Translations under genes and position numbers: made by a program
Origin: Acidobacteriota bacterium
Lineage (GTDB): Bacteria; Acidobacteriota; Terriglobia; Terriglobales; Acidobacteriaceae
DNA length: 32,803 bases
Reading direction: 5' to 3'
Assembly: GCA_021805025.1 (NCBI GenBank)
Contig: JAJZGF010000026.1
Coordinates: forward strand, 1-32,803
The notes under the pieces: generated by a model
Database searches by the model: none
What the model was told of the DNA's origin: nothing
Seen by the model: only the letters and a program-made list of their open reading frames with translations
Shown: positions 8,732-17,181 of the stretch, one piece after another
How positions within the stretch are numbered: the stretch's first letter is position 1
Layout of the letters: each line of letters opens with the position of its first letter

Positions 8732-9736
8732 TCAATCCAAAGTGACGGCCAGCTTCCCGAAGTGTGCGCCCGCTTCCATCTGCGCCAATACCTGGCGGGT
8801 CCGGGTCCAGGGTTGACAGTCAAGGACGGGTCTCAGACGGGCGTTGGCAATGGCCCGGTTCATCCCTTCAAAGTCCTGGCGCGAGCCCACATACATGCCC
8901 TGGATACGGGCTTGTTTGTGCAGAATCAGGGGTAGCGGGATCGCCTCAGTGGGAGCGGACAAGACGCCTATCTGCGCGATCAGCCCGCCCATGCGCACTG
9001 CGCGCAGCGAGTGGGGCAATGTGCCCACGCCGCCCACTTCCACTACCAGGTCAACGCCCTCGCCGTCCGTCTGGTCCAGCACCCAGCGGTCCCATCCCGG
9101 TGTTTCGCGGTAGTTAAGCCCGGCATCGAGGCCGAGCGATCTGGCCCGCTCCAGCTTTTCGTGACTGCTGGACACGCCCAGCACACGCAGGCCGGCGAGC
9201 TTCGCCAACTGAAGTGCAAACAGGGAGACTCCGCCGGTGCCCTGGATCAGGATGGTGGCGCCGGGCATGAGAGTGGCATTTGCCAGGGCATTCCAGGCGG
9301 TCACGGCTGCGCAGGGCAGGGTGGCTGCTTCGGCATAACTCAGATGCTCGGGAATCCGCACCATGCCGGATTCGTGGAGCGCCGCAAACTCCGTCAGCAT
9401 TCCGTCGATGTCTCCACCCAGCGCGCCTCTGACTTTGGCGGGAGTGGGTGGTCCATCCAGCCAATTCTGCATAAAGATTCCGGCCACGCGGTCCCCCGGC
9501 TTCCAACGCGTCACTTGCTGGCCTGTCGCAATCACCTCGCCCGCGCCATCGGAGCAGGGGATCCGGGGCAGGGCCATTCTGGGGTTGTAGAGCCCCTTCA
9601 CAACCAGAAGATCCCGGTAATTGAACGAGACCGCATGAATTTTTACGAGGACTTCACCGGGGCCCGGCTCCGGTGTGGGCCTCTCCACAAATTCCATGGA
9701 ATCAATGCCGAAAGAAGAAATCTGCCAAGCGTGCAT
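8732..9736 (-). CDS. Zinc-free medium-chain dehydrogenase/reductase (quinone oxidoreductase-like)
   Basis: A 334-residue cytoplasmic NAD(P)-dependent oxidoreductase of the MDR superfamily. The N-terminal GroES-like domain contains NYRDLLVVKG and the GDRVAG turn (81-86). The Rossmann fold has GTGGVS at 166-171 and LAKLAG. The structural-zinc cysteine cluster and a clear catalytic zinc set of classical alcohol dehydrogenases are not seen, pointing to a quinone oxidoreductase or enoyl reductase type. GGAGG lies 4 nt before ATG 9736. A -10-like TAGAAT at 9752-9757 on the same strand gives a short leader. The substrate cannot be told. Confidence 0.85.
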   Translation of the reverse strand: MHAWQISSFGIDSMEFVERPTPEPGPGEVLVKIHAVSFNYRDLLVVKGLYNPRMALPRIPCSDGAGEVIATGQQVTRWKPGDRVAGIFMQNWLDGPPTPAKVRGALGGDIDGMLTEFAALHESGMVRIPEHLSYAEAATLPCAAVTAWNALANATLMPGATILIQGTGGVSLFALQLAKLAGLRVLGVSSSHEKLERARSLGLDAGLNYRETPGWDRWVLDQTDGEGVDLVVEVGGVGTLPHSLRAVRMGGLIAQIGVLSAPTEAIPLPLILHKQARIQGMYVGSRQDFEGMNRAIANARLRPVLDCQPWTRTRQVLAQMEAGAHFGKLAVTLD

Positions 9737-9751
9737 GGAACCTCCCTGACG

Positions 9752-9757
9752 ATTCTA
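9752..9757 (-). promoter_or_regulatory. Candidate -10 box for the MDR gene
   Basis: TAGAAT on the minus strand, with 15 nt between it and ATG 9736. The leader would begin close to the GGAGG site. No good -35 hexamer was seen at the expected distance. Confidence 0.3.
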
Positions 9758-9805
9758 TCGGGCTTCGATCGCCACTGTGCGGGACGATCAGCGGAAATGC
9801 CCTCG

Positions 9806-9811
9806 TAGAAT
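9806..9811 (+). promoter_or_regulatory. Candidate -10 box for a leaderless transcript
   Basis: TAGAAT on the plus strand ends exactly 6 nt before ATG 9818, and there is only a weak GAAG as a ribosome binding site. Transcription starting at the usual distance would begin at the A of the start codon. No strong -35 hexamer was seen. Confidence 0.35.
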
Positions 9812-9817
9812 GAAGAT

Positions 9818-10090
9818 ATGGCTCGTGGTTGGGAAAGTAAATCCGTGGAGGAGCAGATGGCGGGTGCCTTGCAGCAACCGGATGTGAAGCCCGAAAGCGG
9901 CTTTGTCACCGAGGAGCAACGTCGAATAGCAGAACAAGAGCGCGCGGTGATATCGCGACAAAAGCAGGCGCTGCAGCTGCAGCGCGAAAACATCCTCTCG
10001 CAGCGCACCTCAAACCCTGGCCGTCGCGCTGCGCTGGAAGCAGCCCTGAGCCAGATTGAGGGGCAACTCGCGGCAATGGAAGAGGCCTAG
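9818..10090 (+). CDS. Small coiled-coil protein of unknown function
   Basis: A 90-residue soluble protein with no signal peptide. Residues about 30-85 are almost entirely helix-forming (EEQRRIAEQERAVISRQ, and ALEAALSQIEGQLAAMEEA at the end), with heptad-like spacing of Leu, Ile and Ala suggesting a coiled coil. The N-terminal motif MARGWESKSVEEQ looks distinctive, and I believe it occurs in other acidobacterial hypothetical proteins (recollection only). It diverges from the MDR gene and converges on an SDR gene. Its start codon lies 7 nt after a TAGAAT box. The function is unknown. Confidence 0.65.
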   Translation: MARGWESKSVEEQMAGALQQPDVKPESGFVTEEQRRIAEQERAVISRQKQALQLQRENILSQRTSNPGRRAALEAALSQIEGQLAAMEEA

Positions 10091-10130
10091 TCCCGCAGGT
10101 TGGCTGTCGCATGGGTCGCCGGCCGCGCAG

Positions 10131-10901
10131 CTACTCGTTGCGCGAGAAGAGCAGGGAGTTTGCCTGCTGCACCGGGGTCATGAGGACCCGCGCGATGTTC
10201 ACGTGCGCAGGCCTGCTGGCTGCCCAGACAATCGTCTCGGCCACATCCTCGGCGGTGAGTGGCTGCACCCCTTTGTAGACCTTGGCGGCGCGCTCGGCAT
10301 CGCCATGGAAACGCACAAGACTGAAGTCGGTCTCCACCATGCCGGGGTCCACGCTGGTCACGCGCACAGGAGTACCTAGGACATCCTGGCGGAGGCCATC
10401 GTTGATGGCGCGCTCCGCGGCTTTTGTTGCGCAGTACACTGCACCGTTTGGATAGGTCATCTCTCCCGCAGTGGAGCCGAGGCTGATGACGTGTCCCCGG
10501 CCGCGCACGACCATGCCGGGAACCACGGCGCGGGTCACATAGAGCAGGCCTTTCACGTTGGTGTCGATCATCTCTTCCCAGTCCTGAATCCTGCCCACAT
10601 AGAGCTTGTCCAGACCGCGGCTCAGACCGGCGTTGTTGACCAGGATGTCAATCTCCGCCCACTCTTCGGGAAGCTCGTCTATGGCCGTTTGAACGGCACG
10701 ATAGTCCCGGACGTCAAGATCGATTGAGTATACGGACTGCGCGCCACGCTCGCGCGCCCGCAGGGCAACCTCGGCCAGCTTCCCGGCGCGGCGCGCTGCC
10801 AGCAGCAGCTTGCAGCCCTCGGCGGCGAATGCCATAGCAGTGGCTGCGCCAATTCCGGCGCTGGCTCCGGTGATGAAGACGATCTTGTCGCGTAAATTCA
10901 T
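10131..10901 (-). CDS. Short-chain dehydrogenase/reductase (YdfG-like)
   Basis: A 256-residue classical SDR. The dinucleotide motif TGASAGIG is at 11-18, NNAG at 89-92, Ser143 in LGSTAG, and Tyr156 and Lys160 in YCATK. The arginine pair after the second strand (AARRAGKL) suggests NADP(H) preference. The order PGMVETDFSLVRF is typical of YdfG-like enzymes, which oxidise small 3-hydroxy acids such as serine or 3-hydroxypropionate; the assignment to that subgroup is by overall pattern. AGGA lies 8 nt upstream, but the same bases also form a -10-like TAGGAT. The next gene downstream on the same strand is the convergent small coiled-coil gene's end region, so this SDR is probably a single-gene unit. 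Confidence 0.87.
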   Translation of the reverse strand: MNLRDKIVFITGASAGIGAATAMAFAAEGCKLLLAARRAGKLAEVALRARERGAQSVYSIDLDVRDYRAVQTAIDELPEEWAEIDILVNNAGLSRGLDKLYVGRIQDWEEMIDTNVKGLLYVTRAVVPGMVVRGRGHVISLGSTAGEMTYPNGAVYCATKAAERAINDGLRQDVLGTPVRVTSVDPGMVETDFSLVRFHGDAERAAKVYKGVQPLTAEDVAETIVWAASRPAHVNIARVLMTPVQQANSLLFSRNE

Positions 10902-10907
10902 TTCGCT

Positions 10908-10913
10908 ATCCTA
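10908..10913 (-). promoter_or_regulatory. Candidate -10 box close to the SDR start
   Basis: TAGGAT on the minus strand, followed by 6 nt and then ATG 10901. The AGGA inside it could instead serve as a ribosome binding site, so the reading is ambiguous. Confidence 0.25.
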
Positions 10914-10988
10914 ACGGACGAGTTGATCCCGGGCGGTGATGGCAGCCACAGTTCGGCATTTGCAGACCGCGGGATGAGGCCCTCACCT

Positions 10989-11873
10989 CTAATTCTGCAC
11001 GGTTCCGCGGCGCTGAGCCATCCGGTATTGTCCAACGGCCCAGTCTGTTTTGCCGAGTCCTGACTTCTGCGCCTCGGCAAAGATATCCGCAAGGTTGTCG
11101 GCGAGGCTCAGGCGCGTATGGCGGCCGGTCGCAGCTTCGCGCAAAAGGCGAAGATCCTTGGCGCCGAGCTCGACGGTGGCGCCTGGCTGGTCCGGCGGAT
11201 GCAGCATCACGCTGCCATAGGCCGCATAAAGCGGAGACTGAAAAAGTGCGCTATTGACGGCGTTCAGGAACTCCGCCGGTGCAATGCCCTGAGCCTCGGC
11301 GTACACAAAGGCCTCGCCAAGCGAGTGAATCATGGCGCTGATGAGAAAATTGCCGCCCAGCTTGAGGGCATGAGCCTGGCGCGGCTCTGTGCCCACGATG
11401 GAAATGCCGCGCGCGAGCGGCTCCAGAAGCGGGCGCGCCTGCGCTACGGCTGCCTGTTCTCCGGCCGCCACAATCCAAAGCTGGCCTTCTTCCGCCACGT
11501 TGGGACGGCCAAAGACCGGCGCCGCCACAAAGAGCTGGCCGCGTCGTGCATGTTCTGCCGTCATCCGCTCGCTGAGGGCGACACTGATGGTCGAGCAGGA
11601 GACGTGCAGAGCGCCCGCTTTAAGCGATTGCAGCACGCCGCCGGCTGCAAACAGGACCTCCTCGTGCGCCGCGTCATCAAACAGCATCGTCAGGACGGCG
11701 TCCGCATCTGTGACCGCCTGTGCGGGACTGGAGGCCAGGGAGGCGCCAAGCGCGACCAGCTCACTGGCTTTGTCCGCATTTCGATTCCACACCGTAACCT
11801 GATAACCGGCTGCCAGGAGACGCCGCGCCATCGGCGCGCCCATTTTTCCCAGCCCAAGAAAAGCAATCTGCAT
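10989..11873 (-). CDS. NAD(P)-dependent beta-hydroxyacid dehydrogenase-type oxidoreductase
   Basis: A 294-residue protein of the 3-hydroxyisobutyrate dehydrogenase superfamily. GLGKMG at 7-12 binds the dinucleotide. Arg31 after VWNRN suggests NADP(H). The catalytic Lys171 sits in KLGGNFL. The usual APVSGG substrate loop is replaced by APVFGRP (118-124), as in divergent members related to imine or succinic-semialdehyde reductases. GGAG lies 8 nt before ATG 11873. The true substrate is therefore uncertain. It is followed after 87 nt by the SDR gene on the same strand, which may be co-transcribed. Confidence 0.85.
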   Translation of the reverse strand: MQIAFLGLGKMGAPMARRLLAAGYQVTVWNRNADKASELVALGASLASSPAQAVTDADAVLTMLFDDAAHEEVLFAAGGVLQSLKAGALHVSCSTISVALSERMTAEHARRGQLFVAAPVFGRPNVAEEGQLWIVAAGEQAAVAQARPLLEPLARGISIVGTEPRQAHALKLGGNFLISAMIHSLGEAFVYAEAQGIAPAEFLNAVNSALFQSPLYAAYGSVMLHPPDQPGATVELGAKDLRLLREAATGRHTRLSLADNLADIFAEAQKSGLGKTDWAVGQYRMAQRRGTVQN

Positions 11874-11940
11874 GGAGCAAACTCCAGGATGTAAGAGTCA
11901 GACCGACCCGCTGCATCCGCGCAGGATGCTGAGAACACAT

Positions 11941-11955
11941 GCAGCGGCTCGCTGC
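11941..11955 (-). terminator. Candidate hairpin downstream of the response regulator
   Basis: GCAGCG and CGCTGC pair perfectly around a 3-nt loop, 48 nt beyond the stop of the NarL-type regulator and ahead of the next minus-strand gene. No T-tract follows on the minus strand. Confidence 0.25.
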
Positions 11956-12002
11956 CTTTCAGTGATGCTCCAGACAATTGCGCGGATGCAACCGGAGGAG
12001 AA

Positions 12003-12665
12003 TTACTGCGGAGTCATGAGGTGATGTGCGATGGCGAACAGTGCGAGCTCCAGTCTGGTGGAGACGCCGGTCTTGTCGAAGATGTTGGAAAGGTGTCGCT
12101 TGATCGTTTCTTCGCTCAGGCCGAACTGCTTGGCGATATCGCGATTGCTGCAACCTTCCACAATGCAGCCAACGACTTCCAATTCGCGCGGCGTGAGGCC
12201 GTAGGTCTTGCGCTGCGGGGGAGCAGCCTGCTGCATCAGGTCGTGCAATGCGGCAACCAGGTTCACGACGCGCTTGCCGCCAATCCAGAAGTCACCGGCG
12301 TGCACGGTACGGATGGCGACCTTCAGGTGGCCGGCCAGAGCATCCTTGAGCACGATGCCGCGCGCGCCAATGTGAAGCGCCTCAATGATCTGCTGCGTGG
12401 AGATCGTCGAGGTCAGCAGGAGAATCTTGACCTCCGGCGAGCCTTTCATGATGGCGCGCATGGCCTCAAGGCCGGGGAGCCTCGGCATTGCAACGTCGAG
12501 CAGCAGGATGTCCGGTTTGAGTTCGAGTGCCTGGGTGATGGCTTCGTCGCCATCGTCGGCTTCGCCAACTACGCTGAAGCCCTCTTCAACCATCAGCATG
12601 TTTCGCACGCCAATGCGCACCACTGGATGGTCATCCGCGAGTACAATTCGGATCGTTCGTTCCAC
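12003..12665 (-). CDS. NarL/FixJ-type response regulator
   Basis: A 220-residue two-component regulator. The receiver domain (about 5-120) has the acidic pair Asp11-Asp12, phospho-acceptor Asp57 in LLLDVAMP, the switch Thr/Ser region (LLLTST) and the conserved Lys in VLKDAL. A LuxR-type helix-turn-helix (about 150-210) shows LTPRELEVV, CSNRDIAKQFGLSEETIKRHLSNI and the usual dimer helix. It binds DNA when phosphorylated. The start is GTG 12665, with GGAGG 12 nt upstream, rather far. It lies 89 nt downstream of the REC-Hpt gene on the same strand. No histidine kinase gene is in the window. Confidence 0.93.
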   Translation of the reverse strand: MERTIRIVLADDHPVVRIGVRNMLMVEEGFSVVGEADDGDEAITQALELKPDILLLDVAMPRLPGLEAMRAIMKGSPEVKILLLTSTISTQQIIEALHIGARGIVLKDALAGHLKVAIRTVHAGDFWIGGKRVVNLVAALHDLMQQAAPPQRKTYGLTPRELEVVGCIVEGCSNRDIAKQFGLSEETIKRHLSNIFDKTGVSTRLELALFAIAHHLMTPQ

Positions 12666-12754
12666 GCGAGCCCGTAACCTCCGACAGCCAGTCTGTATCG
12701 CGGGGCCTGGCTACCCCTGCGGCTGGCCGTCAACCCTTGACCAGAAACCTGCTC

Positions 12755-13501
12755 TTACATTGTCTGCGCCGGAAACTCAGCCTCAAGCATACGCTCAAGA
12801 CTATGGGTCGCCGTGTACAAATCTTGCAGGACCGCCCGTGAGTTATCCAGTTGGTCACTCTCGCACTCCAGCATTGCGCCCAGCATGGCAGCCTGGCGAG
12901 CGCCTGCCATGCCGCAGCCGCCCTTGATCGCATGACCAATGCGGCGCACAGCCGTTGCGTTGCCCGCCGCAATGGCTTCCTTGAGCGCCTCGCTGCGCTG
13001 TTTCAGGTCGGCGGCCACGGCAACATAGACCTCCCTCACCATCGATTCCGGCATCAGCTCTCGGAATCGGGCGAGAGTCTCCTGGCTTAGGACCGGCTCC
13101 GCAGCCCCTGGAATCACCGACGCGGTCAGCGGCGCGCGGCCCTCAATCAGCTTGGTGAGTGCTTCGGCCCCGAACGGCTTCATCAGGAATCCATCTGCGG
13201 CGGCAATGACATCCTTTGCTCCATCACTCGCACTGATCGCAAAGATGCTGCCGTTGCAGCGCGCGCGCAGTTGGCGAATCAGCTCGATGCCGCTCAGGCC
13301 GGGAAGCTGTGCGTCCATCAGGATGACCTGGGGCACGACAGCGCCGCCATCGAGCATTTCAATTGCGGAGGCGCCATTCTCTGCGCTGTGTACGGCGTAG
13401 CCATGCAAGGTCAACAGCGTTGCAATGACTTCGCGACTGATCATGTCGTCGTCGATCAGCAAAATCAGGGGAAGATCGCGGTCTGCACCAATTCGAAACA
13501 T
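12755..13501 (-). CDS. REC-Hpt phosphorelay protein
   Basis: A 248-residue cytoplasmic protein with a receiver domain (about 11-120) joined to a histidine phosphotransfer domain (about 140-240). The receiver shows Asp17-Asp18-Asp19, phospho-acceptor Asp63 in LMDAQLPG, Ser90 and Lys108-Pro109. The Hpt helix contains His190 in HAIKGGCGMAG, matching HxxKG. It has no kinase or output domain, so it should pass phosphoryl groups between a hybrid kinase and a regulator. The start ATG 13501 lies 33 nt after the ftsK stop, so it is probably co-transcribed with ftsK. The NarL-type gene follows. The pairing of the two regulators is inferred from adjacency. Confidence 0.88.
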   Translation of the reverse strand: MFRIGADRDLPLILLIDDDMISREVIATLLTLHGYAVHSAENGASAIEMLDGGAVVPQVILMDAQLPGLSGIELIRQLRARCNGSIFAISASDGAKDVIAAADGFLMKPFGAEALTKLIEGRAPLTASVIPGAAEPVLSQETLARFRELMPESMVREVYVAVAADLKQRSEALKEAIAAGNATAVRRIGHAIKGGCGMAGARQAAMLGAMLECESDQLDNSRAVLQDLYTATHSLERMLEAEFPAQTM

Positions 13502-13534
13502 TCGCTTCTCTCACCATCCAGGCTATCGGGCCCG

Positions 13535-16111
13535 TTACTCGTTGGAAACGGCAACCTCGTGCAGCCATCCCGGCGCTTTAAGTAGCTCGCGAGGTCTCGA
13601 TCCATCCGCCGGCCCTACAAGGCCGTCGCGTTCCATTAGATCAATCAAATGTGCTGCACGGCCATAGCCGATGCGCAACCGACGCTGGAGCAACGAGGTT
13701 GACGCCTTCCCAAACTCGAAGACTAGCCGAATCGCATCGTCAAACATGGGGTCGTTCTCGTCCTCGCTGCTGCTGCCGCCCTCGCTGGCGGGCCGCTCGT
13801 CGCGCGGCGACTCAAGGAAGCCTTCGGCATATTCGGCTGTCCCCTGATCTTTCCAGAAGGAGACGATCGCGGCAGTCTCCTTTTCGCTCACATAGGGTGC
13901 ATGCAGACGCATCAGACGGCTGGTGCCCGGCGGCAGGAAGAGCATGTCGCCGCGGCCCAGCAGCGCCTCGGCTCCGTTGGTGTCGAGGATGGTCCGCGAG
14001 TCTACCTTGGTAGCCAGGCGGAAGCTGATACGCGTGGGTACGTTGGCCTTGATGAGCCCAGTGATCACATCCACGCTGGGCCTTTGCGTGGCCAGCACCA
14101 GATGAATGCCGACCGCGCGTGCCATCTGGGCCAGTCGTGTGATGGATTCTTCTACATTGGCGCGGTCAAGCATCATCAGGTCGGCCAGCTCGTCGATGAT
14201 GATGACGATGTACGGCAGCGGCTCCTCGGGTTCGCCTTCGTCGAAGAGGGAAGGCATGGCGCCTTCAAACAGCTTGTTGTACTGGTCAATGTTCCGTACG
14301 CTGCGGCTGGCCAGCAGCTTCAGGCGGCGCTCCATCTCGCGCACGGCATTGCGCAGCGCGTTGGCGGCCAATTTGGGCTCGGTGATGATGGGCGTGAACA
14401 GGTGCGGAATGCCCTCATACATGCCCAGTTCCACCCGCTTGGGGTCCACCAGTATCAATCGCACCTGCGCCGGTGTGGTGCGGAAGAGCAGGCTCATGAT
14501 CATGGCGTTGATGGCTACGGATTTGCCCGATCCCGTGGAGCCCGCGATGAGCACGTGGGGCATGGAGGCCAGGTCGGCCGTTACAATGCGGCCGTTAATG
14601 TCTTTCCCCATGGCCAGCGTCAGGCGCGATTTTGCCTTGGCGAAGGTCTCCGACTCCAGCACATCGCGAAGGTGGATGGTTTCGCGCTCGTGGTTGGGAA
14701 CCTGGATGCCGACGGTGCTTTTGCCCGCCATCCGTTCGATCAGAATGCTCTCCGCGCGCATGGCCAGGCAAAGGTCTTCCGCCAGTCCGGTGACGCGGGA
14801 GTATTTGACGCCGGCTTCCGGCTTGAACTCATAGGTTGTCACCATGGGGCCGGGGTTAATCTGCGTGATCTGGCCACGCACGTCGAACTCGGCGCATTTC
14901 TCAACCAGCACCTTGGCTTCTTCACGCAGGGCGTCCTCGCGGACTACCTGCGGCCCTTCGCCGGGGTTGAGCAATGTGCTGGGCGGCAGCTTGAATCCGC
15001 TGACGCGCTTTGGGGCCACGGTGGCGCTGCGTATGTCGGCGTCTGCGCGCTCGTGGATCGCAATCTCTTCTGTCGCCGGAGCCGGCGCCGACACTGGAGC
15101 CGAGGGCGAAGTTGAAGTCACGGAACGCATCTCCACCAGGCGCGGGGCCGGCTGCGGCGCATAAGCGGCGGCGGTCGGCTGCTTGATCTCGGCTGCCGGG
15201 GCTGCGGGCTCAGGCCGTTCCCAGATGCTGCGGCGGGGCGATGGTTGAATGGGTATCTGCTCCTCTGGCGGCCGTGTGGCCGCGCGTTGGAAAGCAGGAA
15301 TGTCTTCCACCGGATCGGGCTCCGGCGTGCGTTCGCGTCGGCCAAACAGGGCAGCAAGACGGCTGGTCCCCGTTCGGACGGGAGCCTCGGGCGCGGCGGG
15401 TTCCTCGCCATCGAGAGTGCCGGTGAACAGCCGCTGATCGGGCCCGGGCGACTCCTGCTCGGCACGAAGAATTTCTGTCTCCGCCTTGCGCTCGGCCCGC
15501 TCTTCGCGCCAATTGCGCCAGCGGTCGCGCCATGCCTGCACATGAATCCAGCGATCTTCCAGGAACTGCTTCAGCGCCCAGAGGCTGATGTCGGAAGCAA
15601 AATACAATCCTCCCGCGGCCAACGCCACCGCTACCACCCACGCGCCCTGCGTGTTCAGGTAGGTGACCAGCAGCGCCGCAACCAAGCGGCCGGCGACGCC
15701 TTCCACGGGCACTGCGTGCATCCAGCGCAGGTGCCAGGGCACCAGGCCGAGAAGCGCCGGTACAAACGCGAGAGCCAGAATATAGCCCGTCCAGCGAAGC
15801 CAGACAGGGCCTCCCGACTGGGAGCGGATCCAGCCCCAGCCCAGCAATCCGAGCCAGAGGGGCAGCAGAAACGCGGCAAGCCCCAGCCATTGCAGCAGCA
15901 GATCGCTGAGCCTTGCGCCCAGCACCCCTACCCAGTTGTGCACGACGTGTGCAAACGCCGGGTCTACGGAGGTGTTCCATGACGGATCTGTTGGATGGTA
16001 GGTTGCCAGAGAAAGGAAGAGGAGGATCGAGACAAGCATCGCCGCAAGCCCCGAAAAGAGTTCGAGGGCGCGATTACGCTTCGGCGGCAAAGCGATGGGG
16101 ATCGGTTTCAT
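13535..16111 (-). CDS. ftsK: DNA translocase FtsK
   Basis: An inner-membrane, ATP-driven DNA pump that clears chromosome ends from the division septum. From ATG 16111 (GGAGG about 10 nt upstream) the protein has 858 residues. About four membrane segments lie within residues 15-170, then a Pro/Ala/Glu-rich linker (about 200-380), shorter than in E. coli. The motor has Walker A GSTGSGKS near 525 and Walker B IIIIDELADLMM near 640. The last 70 residues form the winged-helix gamma domain that reads oriented DNA motifs (FGKASTSLLQRRLRIGYGRA). An in-frame TTG at 16189 would add 26 residues without signs of being real. The REC-Hpt gene follows after 33 nt. Confidence 0.95.
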   Translation of the reverse strand: MKPIPIALPPKRNRALELFSGLAAMLVSILLFLSLATYHPTDPSWNTSVDPAFAHVVHNWVGVLGARLSDLLLQWLGLAAFLLPLWLGLLGWGWIRSQSGGPVWLRWTGYILALAFVPALLGLVPWHLRWMHAVPVEGVAGRLVAALLVTYLNTQGAWVVAVALAAGGLYFASDISLWALKQFLEDRWIHVQAWRDRWRNWREERAERKAETEILRAEQESPGPDQRLFTGTLDGEEPAAPEAPVRTGTSRLAALFGRRERTPEPDPVEDIPAFQRAATRPPEEQIPIQPSPRRSIWERPEPAAPAAEIKQPTAAAYAPQPAPRLVEMRSVTSTSPSAPVSAPAPATEEIAIHERADADIRSATVAPKRVSGFKLPPSTLLNPGEGPQVVREDALREEAKVLVEKCAEFDVRGQITQINPGPMVTTYEFKPEAGVKYSRVTGLAEDLCLAMRAESILIERMAGKSTVGIQVPNHERETIHLRDVLESETFAKAKSRLTLAMGKDINGRIVTADLASMPHVLIAGSTGSGKSVAINAMIMSLLFRTTPAQVRLILVDPKRVELGMYEGIPHLFTPIITEPKLAANALRNAVREMERRLKLLASRSVRNIDQYNKLFEGAMPSLFDEGEPEEPLPYIVIIIDELADLMMLDRANVEESITRLAQMARAVGIHLVLATQRPSVDVITGLIKANVPTRISFRLATKVDSRTILDTNGAEALLGRGDMLFLPPGTSRLMRLHAPYVSEKETAAIVSFWKDQGTAEYAEGFLESPRDERPASEGGSSSEDENDPMFDDAIRLVFEFGKASTSLLQRRLRIGYGRAAHLIDLMERDGLVGPADGSRPRELLKAPGWLHEVAVSNE

Positions 16112-16263
16112 GTTGGGGACGCCTCCGCTCCCTGAGTGCCGCGACGCACGCGTTCCAGCCTTCAGGACGGACGAGAGATCCCAGAGCAATTCCTATTATC
16201 TGTGTTTGTTGGCCCTGACAGCGGCAAAACCAGGCAGGGGGGAACCTTGGTGTCCACCCCCGC

Positions 16264-16279
16264 TCAAGCCCCTGCTTGA
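16264..16279 (-). terminator. Candidate hairpin after uppP
   Basis: TCAAGC and GCTTGA pair perfectly around a 4-nt loop, 5 nt past the uppP stop and in the gap before ftsK. On the minus strand a G-rich stretch follows rather than T residues, so it is not a classical intrinsic terminator. Confidence 0.3.
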
Positions 16280-16284
16280 ATGGG

Positions 16285-17163
16285 CTAACCGCCAATGTAC
16301 CGGGCGCCAAAGAGCAACAGAGCGATGCCCAGCACGATGCGGTAAAGGGCAAACACACCGAATCCGTGCCGGCGTACCCACATCAGGAACCACTCAACCA
16401 CGCCCAGGGCCACAATGAAGGAAACGACGAAGCCGATGGCCAGGACGACCCAGCGCTCCGAGTTCATGACCACATGCGCCGCGGCGGCCACACCGCCGGC
16501 CGCCTTGCCGGGGTGAATCTCCTTGAGCAGGTCGTAGCCGGTGGCCGCCAGCATGGTGGGGATCGAGAGCAAAAAACTGAATTCCAGCGCCGAAGGACGG
16601 TCAAGGCCGACGATCTGCCCGGCGGCTATGGTGGACATGGAACGCGAGACGCCGGGAAAGATGGCCGAAAGCGCCTGGCAGAGCCCGATCCAGATGGACT
16701 GGCCAAGGGTCATCTCCTCGACGTGGGTGGTTGTGGCTTCCTGGCGCGAGAACCATGCATCGACGACCCACATGACAACGCCGCCGATCAGCAGAGCCAG
16801 CGCCATCACCGTGATGCTGCCAAGATTATGGTCGCTCCATTTCTTCAGCAGCAGGGCAGGAGCAGAGGTGCAGGCAAAGGCGATGAAGGTGAGCGAGATG
16901 GGATGCGTGAGCCAGTTGCGGTCGCCGTTTTCACCCTCAGGGAAGGTGCGCATGAAGCCTACGATGCGGCTCAGATAAAGCAGCAGAAGGGCAAGAATTG
17001 CGCCCGCCTGGATGACGATGGTGTACATTTTCCAGTACGCATCGTCCAGTGGAATCCGCATCAGCGCCTCAGTAATGCGCAGGTGCGCCGTGGAGCTGAC
17101 AGGGAGAAACTCCGTCAGGCCTTCGACGATGCCTAACAGGACAGACTGAATGTAGACGTTCAA
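16285..17163 (-). CDS. uppP: Undecaprenyl-diphosphatase
   Basis: An inner-membrane enzyme that removes a phosphate from undecaprenyl diphosphate to recycle the lipid carrier for peptidoglycan and surface polysaccharides; its overproduction gives bacitracin resistance in other bacteria. It has 292 residues with 7-8 hydrophobic segments. The signature EGLTEFLPVSSTAH is at 14-27 and PGVSRS near 170-175; Glu18, His27 and the Arg of the second motif are the expected active-site residues. The start ATG 17163 lies 18 nt downstream of the SH3-like gene's stop, suggesting a shared transcript. Confidence 0.95.
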   Translation of the reverse strand: MNVYIQSVLLGIVEGLTEFLPVSSTAHLRITEALMRIPLDDAYWKMYTIVIQAGAILALLLLYLSRIVGFMRTFPEGENGDRNWLTHPISLTFIAFACTSAPALLLKKWSDHNLGSITVMALALLIGGVVMWVVDAWFSRQEATTTHVEEMTLGQSIWIGLCQALSAIFPGVSRSMSTIAAGQIVGLDRPSALEFSFLLSIPTMLAATGYDLLKEIHPGKAAGGVAAAAHVVMNSERWVVLAIGFVVSFIVALGVVEWFLMWVRRHGFGVFALYRIVLGIALLLFGARYIGG

Positions 17164-17181
17164 GAAGCCTCCGTGATTGGC

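Noticed and set aside
13901..15115. A 404-codon open frame on the plus strand opposite ftsK
   Set aside because: It covers the FtsK motor domain; the translation is rich in His, Gln and Gly and looks like an antisense shadow.
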